Both the position numbers and the translations under genes were made by a program. From the NCBI GenBank assembly GCA_950106755.1, contig OX467089.1, forward strand, positions 5,334,501 to 5,398,500: DNA of 64,000 nt, given 5' to 3'. The notes beneath the pieces are model-generated. The model had not been told where the DNA came from, did not search any database, and worked only from the letters and a program-made list of their open reading frames with translations. Each line of letters starts with the position of its first letter. Positions within the stretch are counted from its first letter, which is position 1. This DNA is from Climacium dendroides. Taxonomy: Eukaryota; Streptophyta; Bryopsida; Hypnales; Climaciaceae. Positions 21,365 to 34,198 of the stretch are shown here, in pieces.

Positions 21365-21710
21365 ATTCAACTCAAGACCAGATTGTAGAGCTGGAAACTA
21401 ATCTCTCACACTCGCAGATTTGGAAGCAAAAAAGAGAGAGTCAGTACGTGAACTGTAAATTCTCAAATTCTCCCAGCCAAATTCTCCCAGCCAAGTTTCG
21501 ATGACACCTTGACTGAGCATTTCAAGACGTACCAGATTCTATACTAGAGCTGAAAATCTCTCGCTCTCTCGTAGATTTGGAAACAATTGAAACGAAAGTC
21601 AGCTACACTACTCCTATCTAGACCAAATTCTGCAACTGAAAATCTCTCACTCTCTCATTCTCTCTCTCGCAGTATTTGAAACGATTCGAACGAGAGTTGC
21701 CTACCTGAAT
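21365..21710. repeat. Three diverged tandem units upstream of the hydrolase
   Basis: The motif ACCAGATT..(T)AGAGCTG.AAA, then ATCTCTC, then TCGCAGATTTGGAA(A)C, then GAGAGTC or GAAAGTC repeats at about 21370-21445, 21530-21605 and 21620-21690. CT-rich words (CTCTCTC) separate them. The position between a TATA-like site and the ATG suggests that they are in the 5' untranslated region. Confidence 0.65.
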
Positions 21711-21825
21711 TCGCGAACTGCAACACCGGCGCGGCTAGTATTGACAGACACCCCGATTGCAAACTCCACACCGAGCTAGGTGCAGTGAATTTGACTTATG
21801 ATGATGAGCATGGCAGTCCACTGCT

Positions 21826-21838
21826 ACGTTATATAGCA
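21826..21838 (-). promoter_or_regulatory. Candidate TATA box for the hydrolase gene
   Basis: Read on the minus strand, CCTGCTATATAACGTAGC contains CTATATAA, a good plant TATA box. Transcription would start near 21800, leaving a leader of about 500 bases before the ATG at 21304. No transcript evidence is available to test it. Confidence 0.5.
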
Positions 21839-21839
21839 G

Positions 21840-22557
21840 GTAAGCTTACAGAGGCTAGAGAGGAAAGTGCAGGCGTTGCTGCAACTGCCTTTCGATTGGA
21901 GCTGCCATGAGGTACATTATGCACCTGTGACGCAACAGATGCGCATCCATTGCATCAGGAATTTCATCGGTGGAGGAAACCAGGGTGTCAGGTGCGGGAT
22001 GGACTCACACTCTCCCTTTCCCAGTTTACTGTAGAGGAGTTCGCCATTCTATTGTTGGGTCGAAATCTTGTGGTTGGGCATTGGGTTCCACAGGGGATGG
22101 CAATCTATGGCGGCTCTTATAATATGAGTTGTGAAAGTGGAAAAGTGGGGAACAGTTCATTTTCTTTGACTAAATTTCTCTATTTTTTTGAACATTTAAG
22201 GATTTGGTTGTTGTTTTTTTAATTTTCTTTTACACGAGCAAGGAATCCTTTCATGCAAAAATATGAAACCCCAAGGAGGCAAGCCCATTGAGTAGTGGGT
22301 TTGCTTTTTTCGAGGTCATCATGAGGTCAGTGAGAACGCAAGACCCGGCACCGCGGCACAGCCCTTGTGGCCGGCCACTCCAGGGCTAGATCCGGGCTTT
22401 TTCAACAAAAGTCTGTAATATGGTTTCCTCACCAAAATTATTCCTTTTGGAGATTGGGATAATCCTTCCTCAGATCCTTATCCCCCCTAGATTGTTGGGA
22501 GTGAATTTTATTAGTTTAATATGTAGACAGGCATTTTTTTTTTTGACACAAACAAAC
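21840..22557. other. Spacer, partly G+C richer
   Basis: No gene is recognised. Around 22270-22400 there is a short more complex stretch (for example CCCGGCACCGCGGCACAGCC) without a frame or RNA fold that can be named. The 90-codon frame at 21950-22222 shows no domain. Confidence 0.35.
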
Positions 22558-22674
22558 ATTTAGAAGAGATTTGAGGGCCGTTTTAGGTCTGTTCCCAAGG
22601 CTGAGAATGCGTCAGAATATAAAAATATAAAAATAATAATAATATATTTTAAAGATAATAATAATATATTTTAG

Positions 22675-22727
<53 letters not shown>

Positions 22728-22849
22728 ATTTTATTTGACAGGGTCTCAACCACGTCAAATTGCTAATTTGGCAAAGTTCCCAAAGTTCCTTGCAGTTCGG
22801 GAACTTATGGGAATCCACGGTCTTCTATTGGCCTCAAATTTTGTTTAAT
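22558..22849. mobile_element. Repeat family B (MITE-like), copy 1
   Basis: The left end ATTTAGAAGAGATTTGAGGG and the reversed right end ATTAAACAAAATTTGAGGCC form imperfect terminal inverted repeats. The right half contains GTCTCAACCACGTCAAATTG and TTTGGCAAAGTTCCCAAAG, shared with copies at 26998-27354 and 44850-45123. A (TA)n tract at 22677-22724 has expanded in the middle. There are no open frames. Confidence 0.75.
22677..22724. repeat. (AT)n microsatellite, 24 repeats
   Basis: An uninterrupted run of 48 alternating A and T bases inside the family B element. It creates a false isoleucine-tyrosine frame on the minus strand. Confidence 0.98.
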
Positions 22850-23325
22850 GGAGAACCTTTACCGCAAGTAGTAGTTGGCTAGAAAGTTGCAAGGCTAGTG
22901 CCATTGATGAACTTGAAGCCATTAGAGAGTCATTGGCTAATTAGAAAGTTGCAAGGATGGGGGCTCCTATTTTCTTGGAGAACAAAAGGGACCCTTCAAC
23001 ATTGTGTGGTTAATAATATCATAAACTTGAATGGAGATTTATCATAGTGAACATTTTGTAGTTAAAACTAGGTTAAAGGTGATAAATTGAATGAAAATGT
23101 GTAATATGGATGGAAAATGGGCAAATGGCATGGCAATAAGAAGAAAAGATATTGGTGTTAATTTGAAATTTCTGAAAATAGATTTATTATCCAAATAATT
23201 TCTTGCTAACTTAAAAAAAAGGGGCTTTGTTTGCATTAGATACAGGAAAATGGAAGTAATGTGCATAATTACAAATTTTTTATCTTGAGGGATTGTTTAG
23301 AAACTTATTTTTTATTACTTGGTGA

Positions 23326-24252
23326 TTAACCCCTCAAATTCCTGAACTATCAATTTTCACCAAAAGCACTCAAAAGTTGCCATTTGTAGTACAAATATCA
23401 AATTTTGAAAAAAAAATATTTTTGGACACATATAACCATAGGATCATGTAGTAAGCTAGTTTGAAAAGATGTGGGAAAAATTTCAGAAATTTCCACTATG
23501 TAGCCATTGCAAGATATTAGAGGTTGAATTGACAAAAATCCTTTTTTTAGCCTTGTGAAAAACTGGGCAATTGCAATTCACAAGCTCACATTTGTATGAA
23601 AAAATGTAGCCAAAGTGGTGGTGCTTATTTGGATTCATTCTTCAAGGCAAGTTGGCTACATAGTTGAAAAATTTCAGATTGTTTGGAATTGTACAACATA
23701 TAGGAAAAAGATAGTACATAGAAAAAAATAGAAAACTACTCAAAATACTAAATTGTAAAGAATTTAGTCATGGAATTGAACAATGCCAATCCAATGGTTG
23801 CAATATTGTGGTAAACAATCTACATTCTCTAATTTTATTTTATTTTCAAAAATTGAGTAAATTAATGGACTTTAAAGTTTGTTTTAGAGTAGGGAATCTA
23901 TAATTGCCCATAAACTAAAACTCCTTATAACTTTTGACTCATTGATCAAAATAGAATGATTCAAAGCTTTTCATATTTATGTAAATTTTAAAAACTAATT
24001 TCAAATTTTTGTTTTTGAAAGAAGTGATTTTTTCTAATCTATTCAAATTGCCTATTTAAAAAAAGGTAACATATTAGTCCATAACTTTTGACTCATATTT
24101 CCAAATGTCTTGAATTTTAGAGCTTATAATAGATATTCCTCATCCACATCTTTTATTAAAATTTGGGCCAAAAACATGGGAATCTCCAATCACATGGACC
24201 TATCAAAATTGCTATATTATCAAATTTAGCAAGTTGGTCCTTTAGGGATTAA
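23326..24252. mobile_element. TTAA-bounded non-autonomous element, 927 bp
   Basis: Edges are TTAA at 23326-23329 and 24249-24252. The left terminus is CCCCTCAAATTCCTGAAC and the right, reversed, TCCCTAAAGGACCAACTT. A truncated copy of its left half is at 35584-35830: both have AGTACAAATA(C/T)CAAATTTT followed by TTTTTGGACACATA. The interior carries the family words TAACTTTTGACTCATTGATC and AATAGAATGATTCAAAGC. Its length nearly equals that of the member at 16114. No transposase frame. Confidence 0.83.
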
Positions 24253-24365
24253 ATTTAGAAAATTTATATTTATATTTTGAATTCTTAGGCCATTTTGATG
24301 ATTGAAGGTGAAAAATATATACATATCTTTGGTGCTTGCTTTGGTGTGTTGGAATTCATTTGCCT

Positions 24366-25167
24366 TTAACCTCTCAAGGACCTATAGCATACAATGTGTC
24401 TTTTTCAAATTTTCAATGGCAAATTCTCAATATGGTGAAACAAATCTCAATAATTTGTAAACTAGGATCTTGTAGAGTAACAAGTCGAATGACTTACTTG
24501 TTGCATTTTTTAGTTTTCAAAATTTCAATATGAGAAGTATTTAAAAATTTATTTAGGAAATGTAGGCTAATAGGAGAAGGAAGCAAACCTAATGTTCTTC
24601 CAATGAAAGGAATAGGGATGGAAAAAATATTTTCTTAGAAATTTCTAGTCTTGGTCTAGAGAATTTTATTTCAAATTTTTATTTTTATAAATTTAAAAAA
24701 ATACAAGGTTGAATCTTATGTAGTTTTTCTTTCAATCTTTAATCTACTTCTACTTAACAGTTTTTAATGAGTGAAAATTAAGAGTTTTTTTGTTGAATTT
24801 TTTTTCTTAGATTTTCAAAACAACTATTCAACATAAAAAAATTAGAAAATCAAAATCAATAGTACAAAAATTTTCAATTAAAAAGATTCAAAGCTAAAAA
24901 ATCTGCAAAAAAACTTATTTTCTTCATTTTGGATGCAAATATTTTGCAATCTATGTGATCAAATTTGATGAAATTTTTTCCATATCTTTTTAGACAAGTT
25001 AAGTACAAGACACTATGGTTAAATTTCTTAAAAATGTACTTTAGTACAAGATACTATGGTTAAATTTCTTAAAAAGGTACTTTTTTGGTTTTCTTAGGTG
25101 AACATAGCAAAAGTGATAATTTTGAGTGATTTTTGACAGAAAACACCCTTGGGGCTTTAGGAGTTAA
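24366..25167. mobile_element. TTAA-bounded element, 802 bp, with internal 40-bp duplication
   Basis: Candidate edges are TTAA at 24366-24369 (followed by CCTCTCAAGGACC) and 25164-25167 (reversed terminus CTCCTAAAGCCCC). The right half repeats the right half of the 16114-17038 member (TTCAATCTTTAATCTACTTC, ATGAGTGAAAATTAAG, TTTTTGACAGAAAACACCC). Inside, AAGACACTATGGTTAAATTT is duplicated in tandem (about 25005-25080) with TTCTTAAAAA. The left boundary is less sure than the right. Confidence 0.65.
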
Positions 25168-25698
25168 GAATACAAAACAATTAGAATGATTCCAAATTGT
25201 TTGAAGATGTTACAAATAATATGATGATATTAATTGTTAAATTTAAAAAATGGATGCATATATAAAACTTTAAATTTTTTGTAGGATCCAAATGAGTCAA
25301 TTTTGGCTTTAATTCTACTATTTTTGTTTGAAAATGTGTAAAAATTTCAAAGAATTTTTCATTTCTTAGTTTCCTAAATTAAAAAATACAACATTTTCCT
25401 AAGACTCCAATTCAATGTTTTTTGGGGAGAAAAAAACATCATTCAACTTCTTAAAAAATTTCTTCCTTAAAAGCTACATTTTTGCTTATAAAGTTGATAA
25501 TCTATAATTGTTATATTCTAAAATCCAATGGTCAATATTTTCTAAAATTAACTCCATGCATATTAAGCAAAATATTCCTTACTTTTGTATGGTTAAAATT
25601 AATTATTTCAAGCACATCCATGTACAAAAAAATATTAAAGTGCGACAATTCATTGAAAACCTTTACTATCAAGAAGTTGTTGGGCCTTGAGGAGTTAA
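25168..25698. mobile_element. Possible further TTAA-family element, right end only
   Basis: The right edge GGGCCTTGAGGAGTTAA (TTAA 25695-25698) reads in reverse TTAACTCCTCAAGGCCC, which fits the family's terminal form. The left end could be the TTAA at 25164 shared with the preceding element, but no inverted terminus is visible there. Two overlapping frames of 60-73 codons have no known motif. Confidence 0.35.
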
Positions 25699-26700
25699 TA
25701 TGACCTTCCTTGAGAAAATGATGAATAAAAGTAAAAGCATTAATTTAAAAAAAGTTTTTGATTGTTAGCTTTTCCTACCTTGTTGTAGAATATGTTTGAA
25801 AATTTTCAAATTCAAATTATGTATGCTTTATGAGACTATGCCTATGCACCCAAAAGTTGTGAAAACACCACCCAACTTTGCCACCCCCAACTCAAAAAAT
25901 CCAAGCCCATTGATGTGGACCCTTTCCCATGCCATTGATTCAAATTACAAAGAAAAAATTATTTTGATTGAATCTCCACTATCAACCTCAAATACGATAC
26001 TTATGGAACACAATATGCAATAAGCAATACACACATGTATGTGAAATATGTAGATGTATGATCTGTGATACATGGGATATATACAAATATATGGTATATA
26101 GACATGCATGTTGATATGGGATACAATGTTGATATTCCATACCATTAGTAGTGATAGTAACTTTCAAAAAAATATAAAAGAGGCGAAAGGGTACAAAATG
26201 AATTTCACAAGTAAATTGTAATTCCCAATTAAATAACTAGCAAATTGTGGCATTTGTGTGTCACTATGTATCCAAAAGATAAGTTATGCTCTATGAGATT
26301 ACGTGGGTCAAAGATAGAGCAATTTCATTTTTTTTCACTTGAATATTAGTAGTGTCAAGTTTTTGTTAATGATTCAAATCACTGGCTTATCAAATTCCAA
26401 GTATTTGTACAATTTGACATGGTTGAAAAATTGCAACTAGTACATTCTTCATTCTATTTAGAGTTGATTCTTAAATAATGTTACTCCTACAAATATAGAG
26501 CCACACTAAATAGAACTTTTATCAATAAATTATTATAGATTATACTTTACCCTACATTTGTAGTGATAAAATGGTTATACATTTGTAGTGATACTTTGGA
26601 GGTTGACACTTTGATTGTTGGACCACATTGACTATATAGGTAATTGTTATATTCTTTAAATTAAAAGAAAAGCTCAATTATTGAATAGTGTGGATTCTAT
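25699..26700. other. AT-rich spacer
   Basis: No gene is supported. A low-complexity stretch near 26020-26130 is built of ATGTA/ATATGG words. Nothing else was recognised. Confidence 0.35.
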
Positions 26701-27420
26701 AACCCCTAAAGTCCCAAGGTCATTTTTTTTGTCCATACCACTTATGATTGCTACTTCTATTGCATTCATCCAAAACATCTATTTTTTTATTTAAAAAAAA
26801 ATTTAACATGATATCTTGTACCAAACTTGTCTCAAATCATTTGGTAAATTTTTTGTAATGCTTGGCTATTGAATTGAAAGATATTAGTATTTAAAGTGAA
26901 AGAAAAAAGATTTCTTTTCAAGAAATGCTTTCATTGCTTGCAAAACAAGAAGCTCCATAACTTTCACATCACTAATCCAATTGGAATTAATCAAAGCATT
27001 AGAAGGGATTTGAGGCCTTAGGAAGGCCATTTCAAGCTTAGAACACATCAAAATATAAAAATATAAAAAATTTTAAAATTTTAAAATAATAAAAAATATT
27101 TTAAAATATTTTTTCAAAAAAAATATTAAAAATTAATTAACTAATTAATATTATCTGACATGGTAGGATCTCGACCACGTTAAACTGTTGATTTGGCAAA
27201 GTTTCTAGTTAGATTGTTGATTTGGCAAAGTTCCTAGTGGCAAAGTTCCCAGTGACAAAGTTCCCAAATGATTTGGCAAAGTTCCCAAAGTTACTCGCAG
27301 TCCAAGAACTCATGAAAACCTGCAATCTTCTATTGTCCTCAAATTTCATCTAATACTTTACTTTTAGACAAAAATATAATCTATTGAGAAAAATTTATTA
27401 AAATATATATATTTCAATTA
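26701..27420. mobile_element. TTAA-family element interrupted by a family B insertion
   Basis: The left terminus ACCCCTAAAGTCCCAAGG (after TATA in place of TTAA) matches the member at 17340. The match continues through ATAACTTTCACATCACTAATCC at about 26950-26975, breaks off at 26997 and resumes at about 27360 with TTTAGACAAAAATATAATCT, as in the interior of that member (TTTAGAAAAAAATACAATCT). The 357 bases between are a family B copy. This shows relative age: family B moved after this TTAA-family copy was in place. The right end is not found. Confidence 0.72.
26998..27354. mobile_element. Repeat family B (MITE-like), copy 2, nested
   Basis: The left end is ATTAGAAGGGATTTGAGGCC and the right end, reversed, ATTAGATGAAATTTGAGGAC. 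The right half has ATCTCGACCACGTTAAACTG, GATTTGGCAAAGTT (repeated three times) and GTTCCCAAAGTTACTCGCAG. It interrupts the TTAA-family element that starts at 26701. No target-site duplication could be fixed. Confidence 0.75.
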
Positions 27421-27423
27421 TTT

Positions 27424-27579
27424 TGTGCATATTTGTTGCTACCCAATCTCCCATGTTTTGAAGTTATCGTGTCATTGTGCATATTTGTTGCTACCCAATC
27501 TCCCATGTTTTGAAGTTATTGTGTCATTGTGCATATTTGTTGCTACCCAATCTCCCATGTTTTGAAGTTATTGTGTCAT
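27424..27579. repeat. 52-bp tandem repeat, three units
   Basis: Three almost identical 52-base units start at 27424, 27476 and 27528. Each begins TGTGCATATTTGTTGCTACC and ends GAAGTTATTGTGTCAT (one unit has C for T). Shortly after, at about 27635-27660, ACACAATAACCTCAAAACATGGG repeats the end of the unit in inverse orientation. Confidence 0.95.
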
Positions 27580-28300
27580 TGAGTTCAAATTTTGGTGAAA
27601 CTTTTTGAAACTTTAATGAGTTTATATGGGTTCAAATAACACAATAACCTCAAAACATGGGTTCAAAATATAGTAAAGGTGCGTATTTAATGTTTGGCAC
27701 ACTACTAAATAGAATGAAGAGTGTAGTTGCTATCTGAGAAAATTGAAAAAAACCCACTACTTACGAGGTAACTCAAATTTGGAGCTTGGTCAGTGTGGAA
27801 ATTAGCACACACTATGTGGCGAAGGATGTTGATATTCCTCAACGGTACAACTGGGCTTCAAATTTTATATCACTTAGCATAATCTCAGTAAGGATCACGT
27901 TCAATCATTCAATGGCGAAGCAAGAAAATCTTGAGTAATTGTGAACCGTTAGGAATGGAAACCGAAAAGTTGCGGGATTTGTTATGCTCAGCTCTTCTTG
28001 GGTTTCTCCCTGCCACCTGCAAATCCTCGTTGAGACTACGGTTTGTTGTTCTCTTGAATTTGCTGCAATGATCCCAATGAGTAGACCCAACATGAAATAA
28101 TCTGGCCGCAGAGCTCAAGAACATCTCAATCAAAACACTCCACGTGATTCACGTAAAAGTCTCAATGAACGGAGGCCACCACTGCCAAGTAGTCAACCAT
28201 GATCCTATCTGCCATTCCTGACTGCTCTTGTCATGAAAAGCGGGGTGACACGCCATGTCTAACCCTCGATCAATCACGACTGAGCAAATGAGGATATCAA

Positions 28301-31300
28301 TCAATGCTTCACTATTCTACAATTGACATCTGCTTCAAGTGTCCAGCGTTTCAAAGTGGGAGTGAAATCTAGGGCCTCTGATGCTTCTGGCATCAAACTG
28401 CAGTCCTCAACACCCACGTTGTGAAACTGACTGAGAGCGGCCTCCATGAACTGCGTCACCATCTCCTCGTCTGACGAGTCTGCAGCCCCAGTGACAGAGT
28501 AATACTCCCCGTCTTCACTGTTATCAGAAACCAGAGACTCCAGAGCTGGCCCCTGCACCACCACGCTTGCAATTCAGATGGAAGGACCTACACAAAAACA
28601 TGGACTCACAAAAGATCTTTACCCCTAAAGGACTGAGGAACCCTACGTATTTTCCTTGGGTCTAGCAGACTTATAAGAGATTCATTGTGAGAACAAATAG
28701 ATTGAAAGAAGACTGTCGTGCTTTTACAACTTTTTGCTGTGTTAGTACTCATGTTACTCAACTACTGCGAAAAACATGTGGACCCCAAATGAAGAGCACT
28801 GCTGTAGCTAGAGGCTTCCTAATGCAAGAATTGAAAACTGAGCATAAAAGAACCCTAGCCAAAAAAAAGGGATAGGATTGAACCTTGCAGTATTGTTGGT
28901 AGTGCTGGTTAGCTTCACTGTGCTCAACTGTTCCTGGAAGAAGACCAGTTCCATACCAAGAGTCGTAGTCGGAGGATGCCTGCAATAGGTACCTGTCCAA
29001 CAAGAAAGTGTGCTTAATGCTCTCAATTAAACAGTTCCCAGCATGCACATAGGACGAACTTGAGATGCTGAATTAAAGAGACAATATTTCTGCAAATCTC
29101 TCGTTTCAAAGAATATCTACTAGGTAATATGAGATTTGATTTTGTACTTGTCATACAGCTCCTCTTCCGCTACTGGGCTGTATGATGACAGCCAATCTAT
29201 CCCAACCAATTCTTGTTCGAGTTCATCTGCAGATTTGACTGGTGCTGAGCCTTGTACAGAACTTGGGACCACTGAAGTAGGATGGTCTTGGTTCTTGGAT
29301 CCAAATAGCCAATTTGGACTCTTTAATAGAACCTCCCTGAAAATCACACTCAAAGTTCAGTAGAGGTACTCTTCAATAAAACTCGAAAGTATAGTAATGA
29401 ACTTAAGACCATTGACCGAGTACTCTGCGGCTGGCGAGAAATTAGAAACCAAATTATATCACCTTGAACGTCAGTGTTCTTTAAAGAATAGCGAACCCTC
29501 TTAAATATTGTGCTTCTAGACTCTTGAGTACCACAAAACTGATGTTTATGTGCATTCACAATAAATACACAATTAAAGGTAGATAGATACACTGCATACA
29601 AGTACAAGAAATCTCAAACGCATGCCGACAATTTACATCTACAAGCCGTCCTCAAACTGACAATCTGTTCCAGTCTTCTTCGTAAACTCGGTGTGGTCAC
29701 TGCAACATGTACACACTTTATAGTACAGCGCACTTACACAGCGTCAGGAGTGGACCAAGGTACTGGAAAGGGCTTCATGTCCTCTGGTAATTCTGATCCA
29801 CGAGGCTGCATGCTTTGTTCAGAGGCACAGTTCACCTGAAATTTATCATAAAAAGTTACTCATAAAGCGCATATGATGCCAACATTCTTAGCGGCACCGA
29901 CGACTTCAAGTTTGTTGACAACAATCGTAATAATTCACCTGAAGAAGTTTGTCGAAGGAAGTGAGTTTTCTGCAATGGTAATCATCCGGATGGCGACATG
30001 AAACGGGCATGGCCCCATTCCTTTTCCAGTGTGCTTGCACAGTGACCGCACCGGTTATCGCCGGGGGAGTCCTACATATCACACAGCAAAAGACAAAGAC
30101 AGCCGATTCTTAACAAATGAAGACATCAAATCCTCACCCGTAACTTAATCCTGTCAATATTTAGGTAATATTGATTTCAGTGTATTAGAGTAAGGAAATT
30201 TACATTGTGCCTTTACTCATTGATTTCCCATAACACAAAGGAACTCCTAAACTGAATAGATCACAACCAATCAAATCCACGACCGACACAATCTGTGGCA
30301 GTGACCAATTAGTCGAATGATACTGTTTGCGGCTTCACATTATAACATAAAGTAGCAAAAGAAACAGAAGAATTAACCAATCACTCACCAGCTCGTGGAC
30401 CGAGTTATATCCAACTAGTTGCTTGCATATACTTGAGAAATATTAGAATCTCTTTGATATCTGATATTGTGGTGAGTTGAGATGTGATTAGTTTTGAGAT
30501 TCACTAAGTAATTAGATGAACAAATTAACCCCACTTCAACACAGTTGCACATTTGCATGTCTTCGTTGCTTCATTGTCTATGTACTTGGGTAAAAATGCA
30601 TGCAAAACCACAACATAGAAGGCATTTTACTTACTTATCATCCATAGAGAAGTCATCCTCGTATCCAGCCACATGCAAATAATAGTCAGAGTCCAACTCC
30701 CACAGTGCCGGTTTCCCCCCCTGTGCTCGGAAGTGGCCAAGGAACCTGAACCCCAAACCCCTCAGGTAATTCGTACTGAGAAAGTGTGAAAACTCACCAA
30801 ACCATAGAAGTATTATGTCGAAGCTATAGAGAGAGGGATGGACATTGATCTGCAGTGACAGATACCCAGAATACAAGCTATGCTTTACACTGGAATACAA
30901 TGTTTGTACTGAGCTTTGAGGATTGTAGAATACAACACTCACAGGTTCATTGCATCTTGCTTCTCTCTATCCGTGAAGGTGTTGCTGTAGAAGCGTCTGA
31001 TGGAATTCAGAATTTCGGTTGACTGAGTTGCAGCTTTCCACCTGCCCTGCCTCTCTGGAAAGATCTGGGAGAAACAACCAAATGAACCCCAATTAACTAC
31101 TCACGTGGCTGCAGAGTAACTTGCCTTTTTAACAATAGTAAGCCCAAATTGTACATCCTTCTTAGAATCCTAAATTCAGAAGATGTTATTGTATTCTCCT
31201 TAGATCTATGCTCACATATCAAAATTTGACAAGCCCAAAACAATTTAGAGAGGAAACATATCAATAACAATCAAAGCGGAGTGAAGTATATCCTCACTGT

Positions 31301-34198
31301 GTTATGTGCGGGAGAGCCTCCATACTGAAGCGCTAGGACATTCCCCATATTCTCGTACATAGACATCAAGGTTATTTCTACCTTTCCGTTCATGTGAACT
31401 TCAGGACTGTCGGACAAACCAACGGCATGAAGCTGGCGGCCAATTGCAGCTAGGCCAAACGCATACTGGGCAACATTGGTGCGATCAATGCAATCGATAC
31501 AATTTGTTCTAAGCACCCCACTCTGGAACCTTTGCTCCCTTTTCCAGTCACGACCCAGTGAAGCTTCCGCTGTTGCTGAAGATACAGGTTCACTGCACAG
31601 TGATAAATAAATGCCAACAGTGAGCGAAGAGCCAATATCCAAAAATAGGGAAATATGTAGTAGAATATCAGACAAGCAACCTGAAATTGAGGTAAGAGCA
31701 ACCTACGTGGACGCATTTGCAGCATGAAGGTGTTGAGCCGACTTGGAGAGTCCAGGAACACCACTATAATACATGTCGGTAAGATCCAGGGTGTCATTGG
31801 CTACTTTTCCCAAGACAGCAATCACGTTTGTCATCTTACTGCAAAAACAGTTAAGAATCAGATGTATTCTCCTTTGAAAATCAAGCGAACACAGCAAGAT
31901 GTGCCATCATTTGTGACCTCATAAAAAGGGAAAAGGAAAAAGACTTCAGAGTTAGAATACAAATAGCAAAGTCAAACAGTACCTCTTCGAGTACTTGTGA
32001 TAATCCCAATGTATAAAATTAAGACGTGTCTCCTCAGGAAGAATTGAATTAAGATATTTTACTGCTTGGGCAAACTCACGGCGCAGAATCATTTCTCGGG
32101 GCCTTTTTTCTTGAGTCTGCGATTCATGTCAGTAAGGTGTTAAGAAACGCGGAACAGTTTACCACTCACTTTACAACATCAATTTAAAGTGTTGGAAACT
32201 AAGTATTACCTTAATAAGGTTCAAGATGGTGATGGGATTCCCGTATCTATTTCCTAAATCCTCGAAATGAAGTTTGGTAGCATTATACATTGGATCGATC
32301 CTTCGCACTGCATTTCAATGATGAAAAATTAATACATGACCACATATGAACACGAGAAAATGAGCCAGGGATGAAGCACAAGTCACTCGAATAGGCTTAC
32401 AGTGTATGTCAGGCTTGGCGTTGAGGCGAGAAGCCTCTTGTGACCAGAAAAGGGGTATAGATCCCCGAACTTGCACAACTGAGCTTATTCGCTCATATCC
32501 AGGTCCAGATCCAGTCTCGTCGACCACAATTTGTTCGGTCTCCACATCATTCGCAACTCGTCCTTTGTCATTAACTCCACGTTTCAAATACCTATCACCA
32601 AGTCTGCAGTCAGCCACCCAAATGCAGCTCTAATTGCTACAGAATGCCTCGAACAGCAGAATGCTCATCTGGTAGCAGATTTTCTCACCTTGTACCAGCA
32701 AAATGTCTGGATCTTCTCGAAATAAGAAAAATGCTGAACATACGTCCGAACGTGCTGAAATTTGACTGCATATGGCGCGACAAAGTTAACAACAACATTA
32801 AGTTGAAATATTCAAGGAGGCCATCGAAGCTCAATGTTAGCCCAATTCAAATATACAAGATATAAGCATCAGTAAAGTTCTATAAAAGACCCAAGAGCTC
32901 CATGATCTGCTTAAGAAAATCACAACAATGCCTGTTAAAATATCAGGTGTTCCAGAACGTTACAAGATTAGAAACGGGTGACTTTGTTATACCTGCTCAA
33001 AGAAACCATGCATCAAAGCAACTGTCCACCGTGTGTTTTTGACCTCCTGGCGAATTCCACGCGAGAGAAACGCATTCCACACGAACATGTTTTCGTACGG
33101 CATACTCGTATCATCTCGTAAGATCTCATTCCGCTGCACACTCTGCATGATGCGATATGTGTAGCTAAAGTAGAAGTCCTTGGTAAGATCCACGCCCTGG
33201 AGCAGCCGCTTGTACCTAATTGACAACACAGCGTTGACACCATCAGTACCGCCTCAACCCTAAACATCAAAGAAGTTCTCATCCACGATTAAAGATAGGA
33301 AAGACAACCTTATTTCATCGTGCGAAATTGCAATATCTGTTTGCACTGAACGATCTGGGACTGCGATCAAACGACTTTCTCCGACGGTGTAGATCGCATG
33401 TCCACAGAGAGTTCCAACTTGCCGGCGCTTCGTCACCAAAATCAAGTAGAAGCATTCTAGGAATTTTATGAAACCTGCGGTGAAAAACAAAAAAACACAA
33501 ACAAAACGAAAAGACTGCTTTTATCTTCGCGCACATGCGAATACCTTGAGAGGTATAGTACACTAGCACTACTCACAAGCAGAGAAACCCTAGAATAAGC
33601 TGAAATGACACTTAAACCCTAGATAAAGAAACCACCGAGCTATTCGTACATGCAGAAACCAAAGCAAGTTCGCAATATCCAAGTGCAAGACAGCATGTTA
33701 ATAACCCTACCGACAATGCCGTATGCTTTCGTGACCTGGGTCAATCCTCCAGTCGATTTGTTGCCATTATCAATCGTAAACAACAAAGCGAAGTGCTCAC
33801 GTTTCGTGTACACCACAGGGTCCTCACAAAGGCAGAGCTCCGTCGGTTCAGACCTGTCGATCTTCAGCACTCGCCAGTGTTGCTTGCTTTTGTCCCTTCC
33901 AACAATGTAAAACCTCTGCAAAACAGAGCGCAATTCAGAACGCAAATTTGCTCGCCTTTTAACACACAACAATTAAACAGAAAACAGATCGACGGGTTGC
34001 AAACTCTCCGGTCAGCAATCGTGCATCTAAACGAAAAGAATTTGCAACCTCGGGAAGGAATTCCAGAGCCCGAGAGAAAAACACAAAACAGAAACATACC
34101 GCTCTTGTCTTATAGACATAAAACTTCTCCAGAATGTACATATCAGGATTGACAGCGTTCTCCATTGAGCGATACGGACAAACCATGCGGGGAGGCAT
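28301..34198 (-). CDS. SAC-domain phosphoinositide phosphatase (plant SAC1-5/FIG4-like)
   Basis: Seventeen exons on the minus strand: 34198-34100, 33915-33711, 33474-33309, 33215-32993, 32765-32689, 32591-32401, 32307-32210, 32116-31983, 31838-31707, 31592-31298, 31064-30943, 30745-30635, 30071-29939, 29835-29738, 29336-29148, 28992-28884, 28552-28301. All phases agree and give 877 residues, close to plant SAC1-type proteins. The N-terminal SAC region has [53 protein letters not shown] and [18 protein letters not shown]. The catalytic P-loop is [12 protein letters not shown] with Cys473 and Arg479 (CX5R). It should remove phosphate from phosphoinositides, probably PI(3,5)P2 as in its clade, on endomembranes. 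[12 protein letters not shown] and the acidic tail follow. The last acceptor is the least certain junction. No membrane segment is seen, unlike the SAC6-8 branch. Confidence 0.95.
28618..28680. mobile_element. Truncated TTAA-family terminus in a SAC-gene intron
   Basis: TTTACCCCTAAAGGACTGAGGAACCC inside the last intron (28553-28883) repeats the terminal form seen at 35328 and 51556 (CCCCTAAAGGACTAAAGAGC and CCCCTAAAGGACCAAGAAGC). TTTA replaces TTAA. No opposite end is found. Confidence 0.45.
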
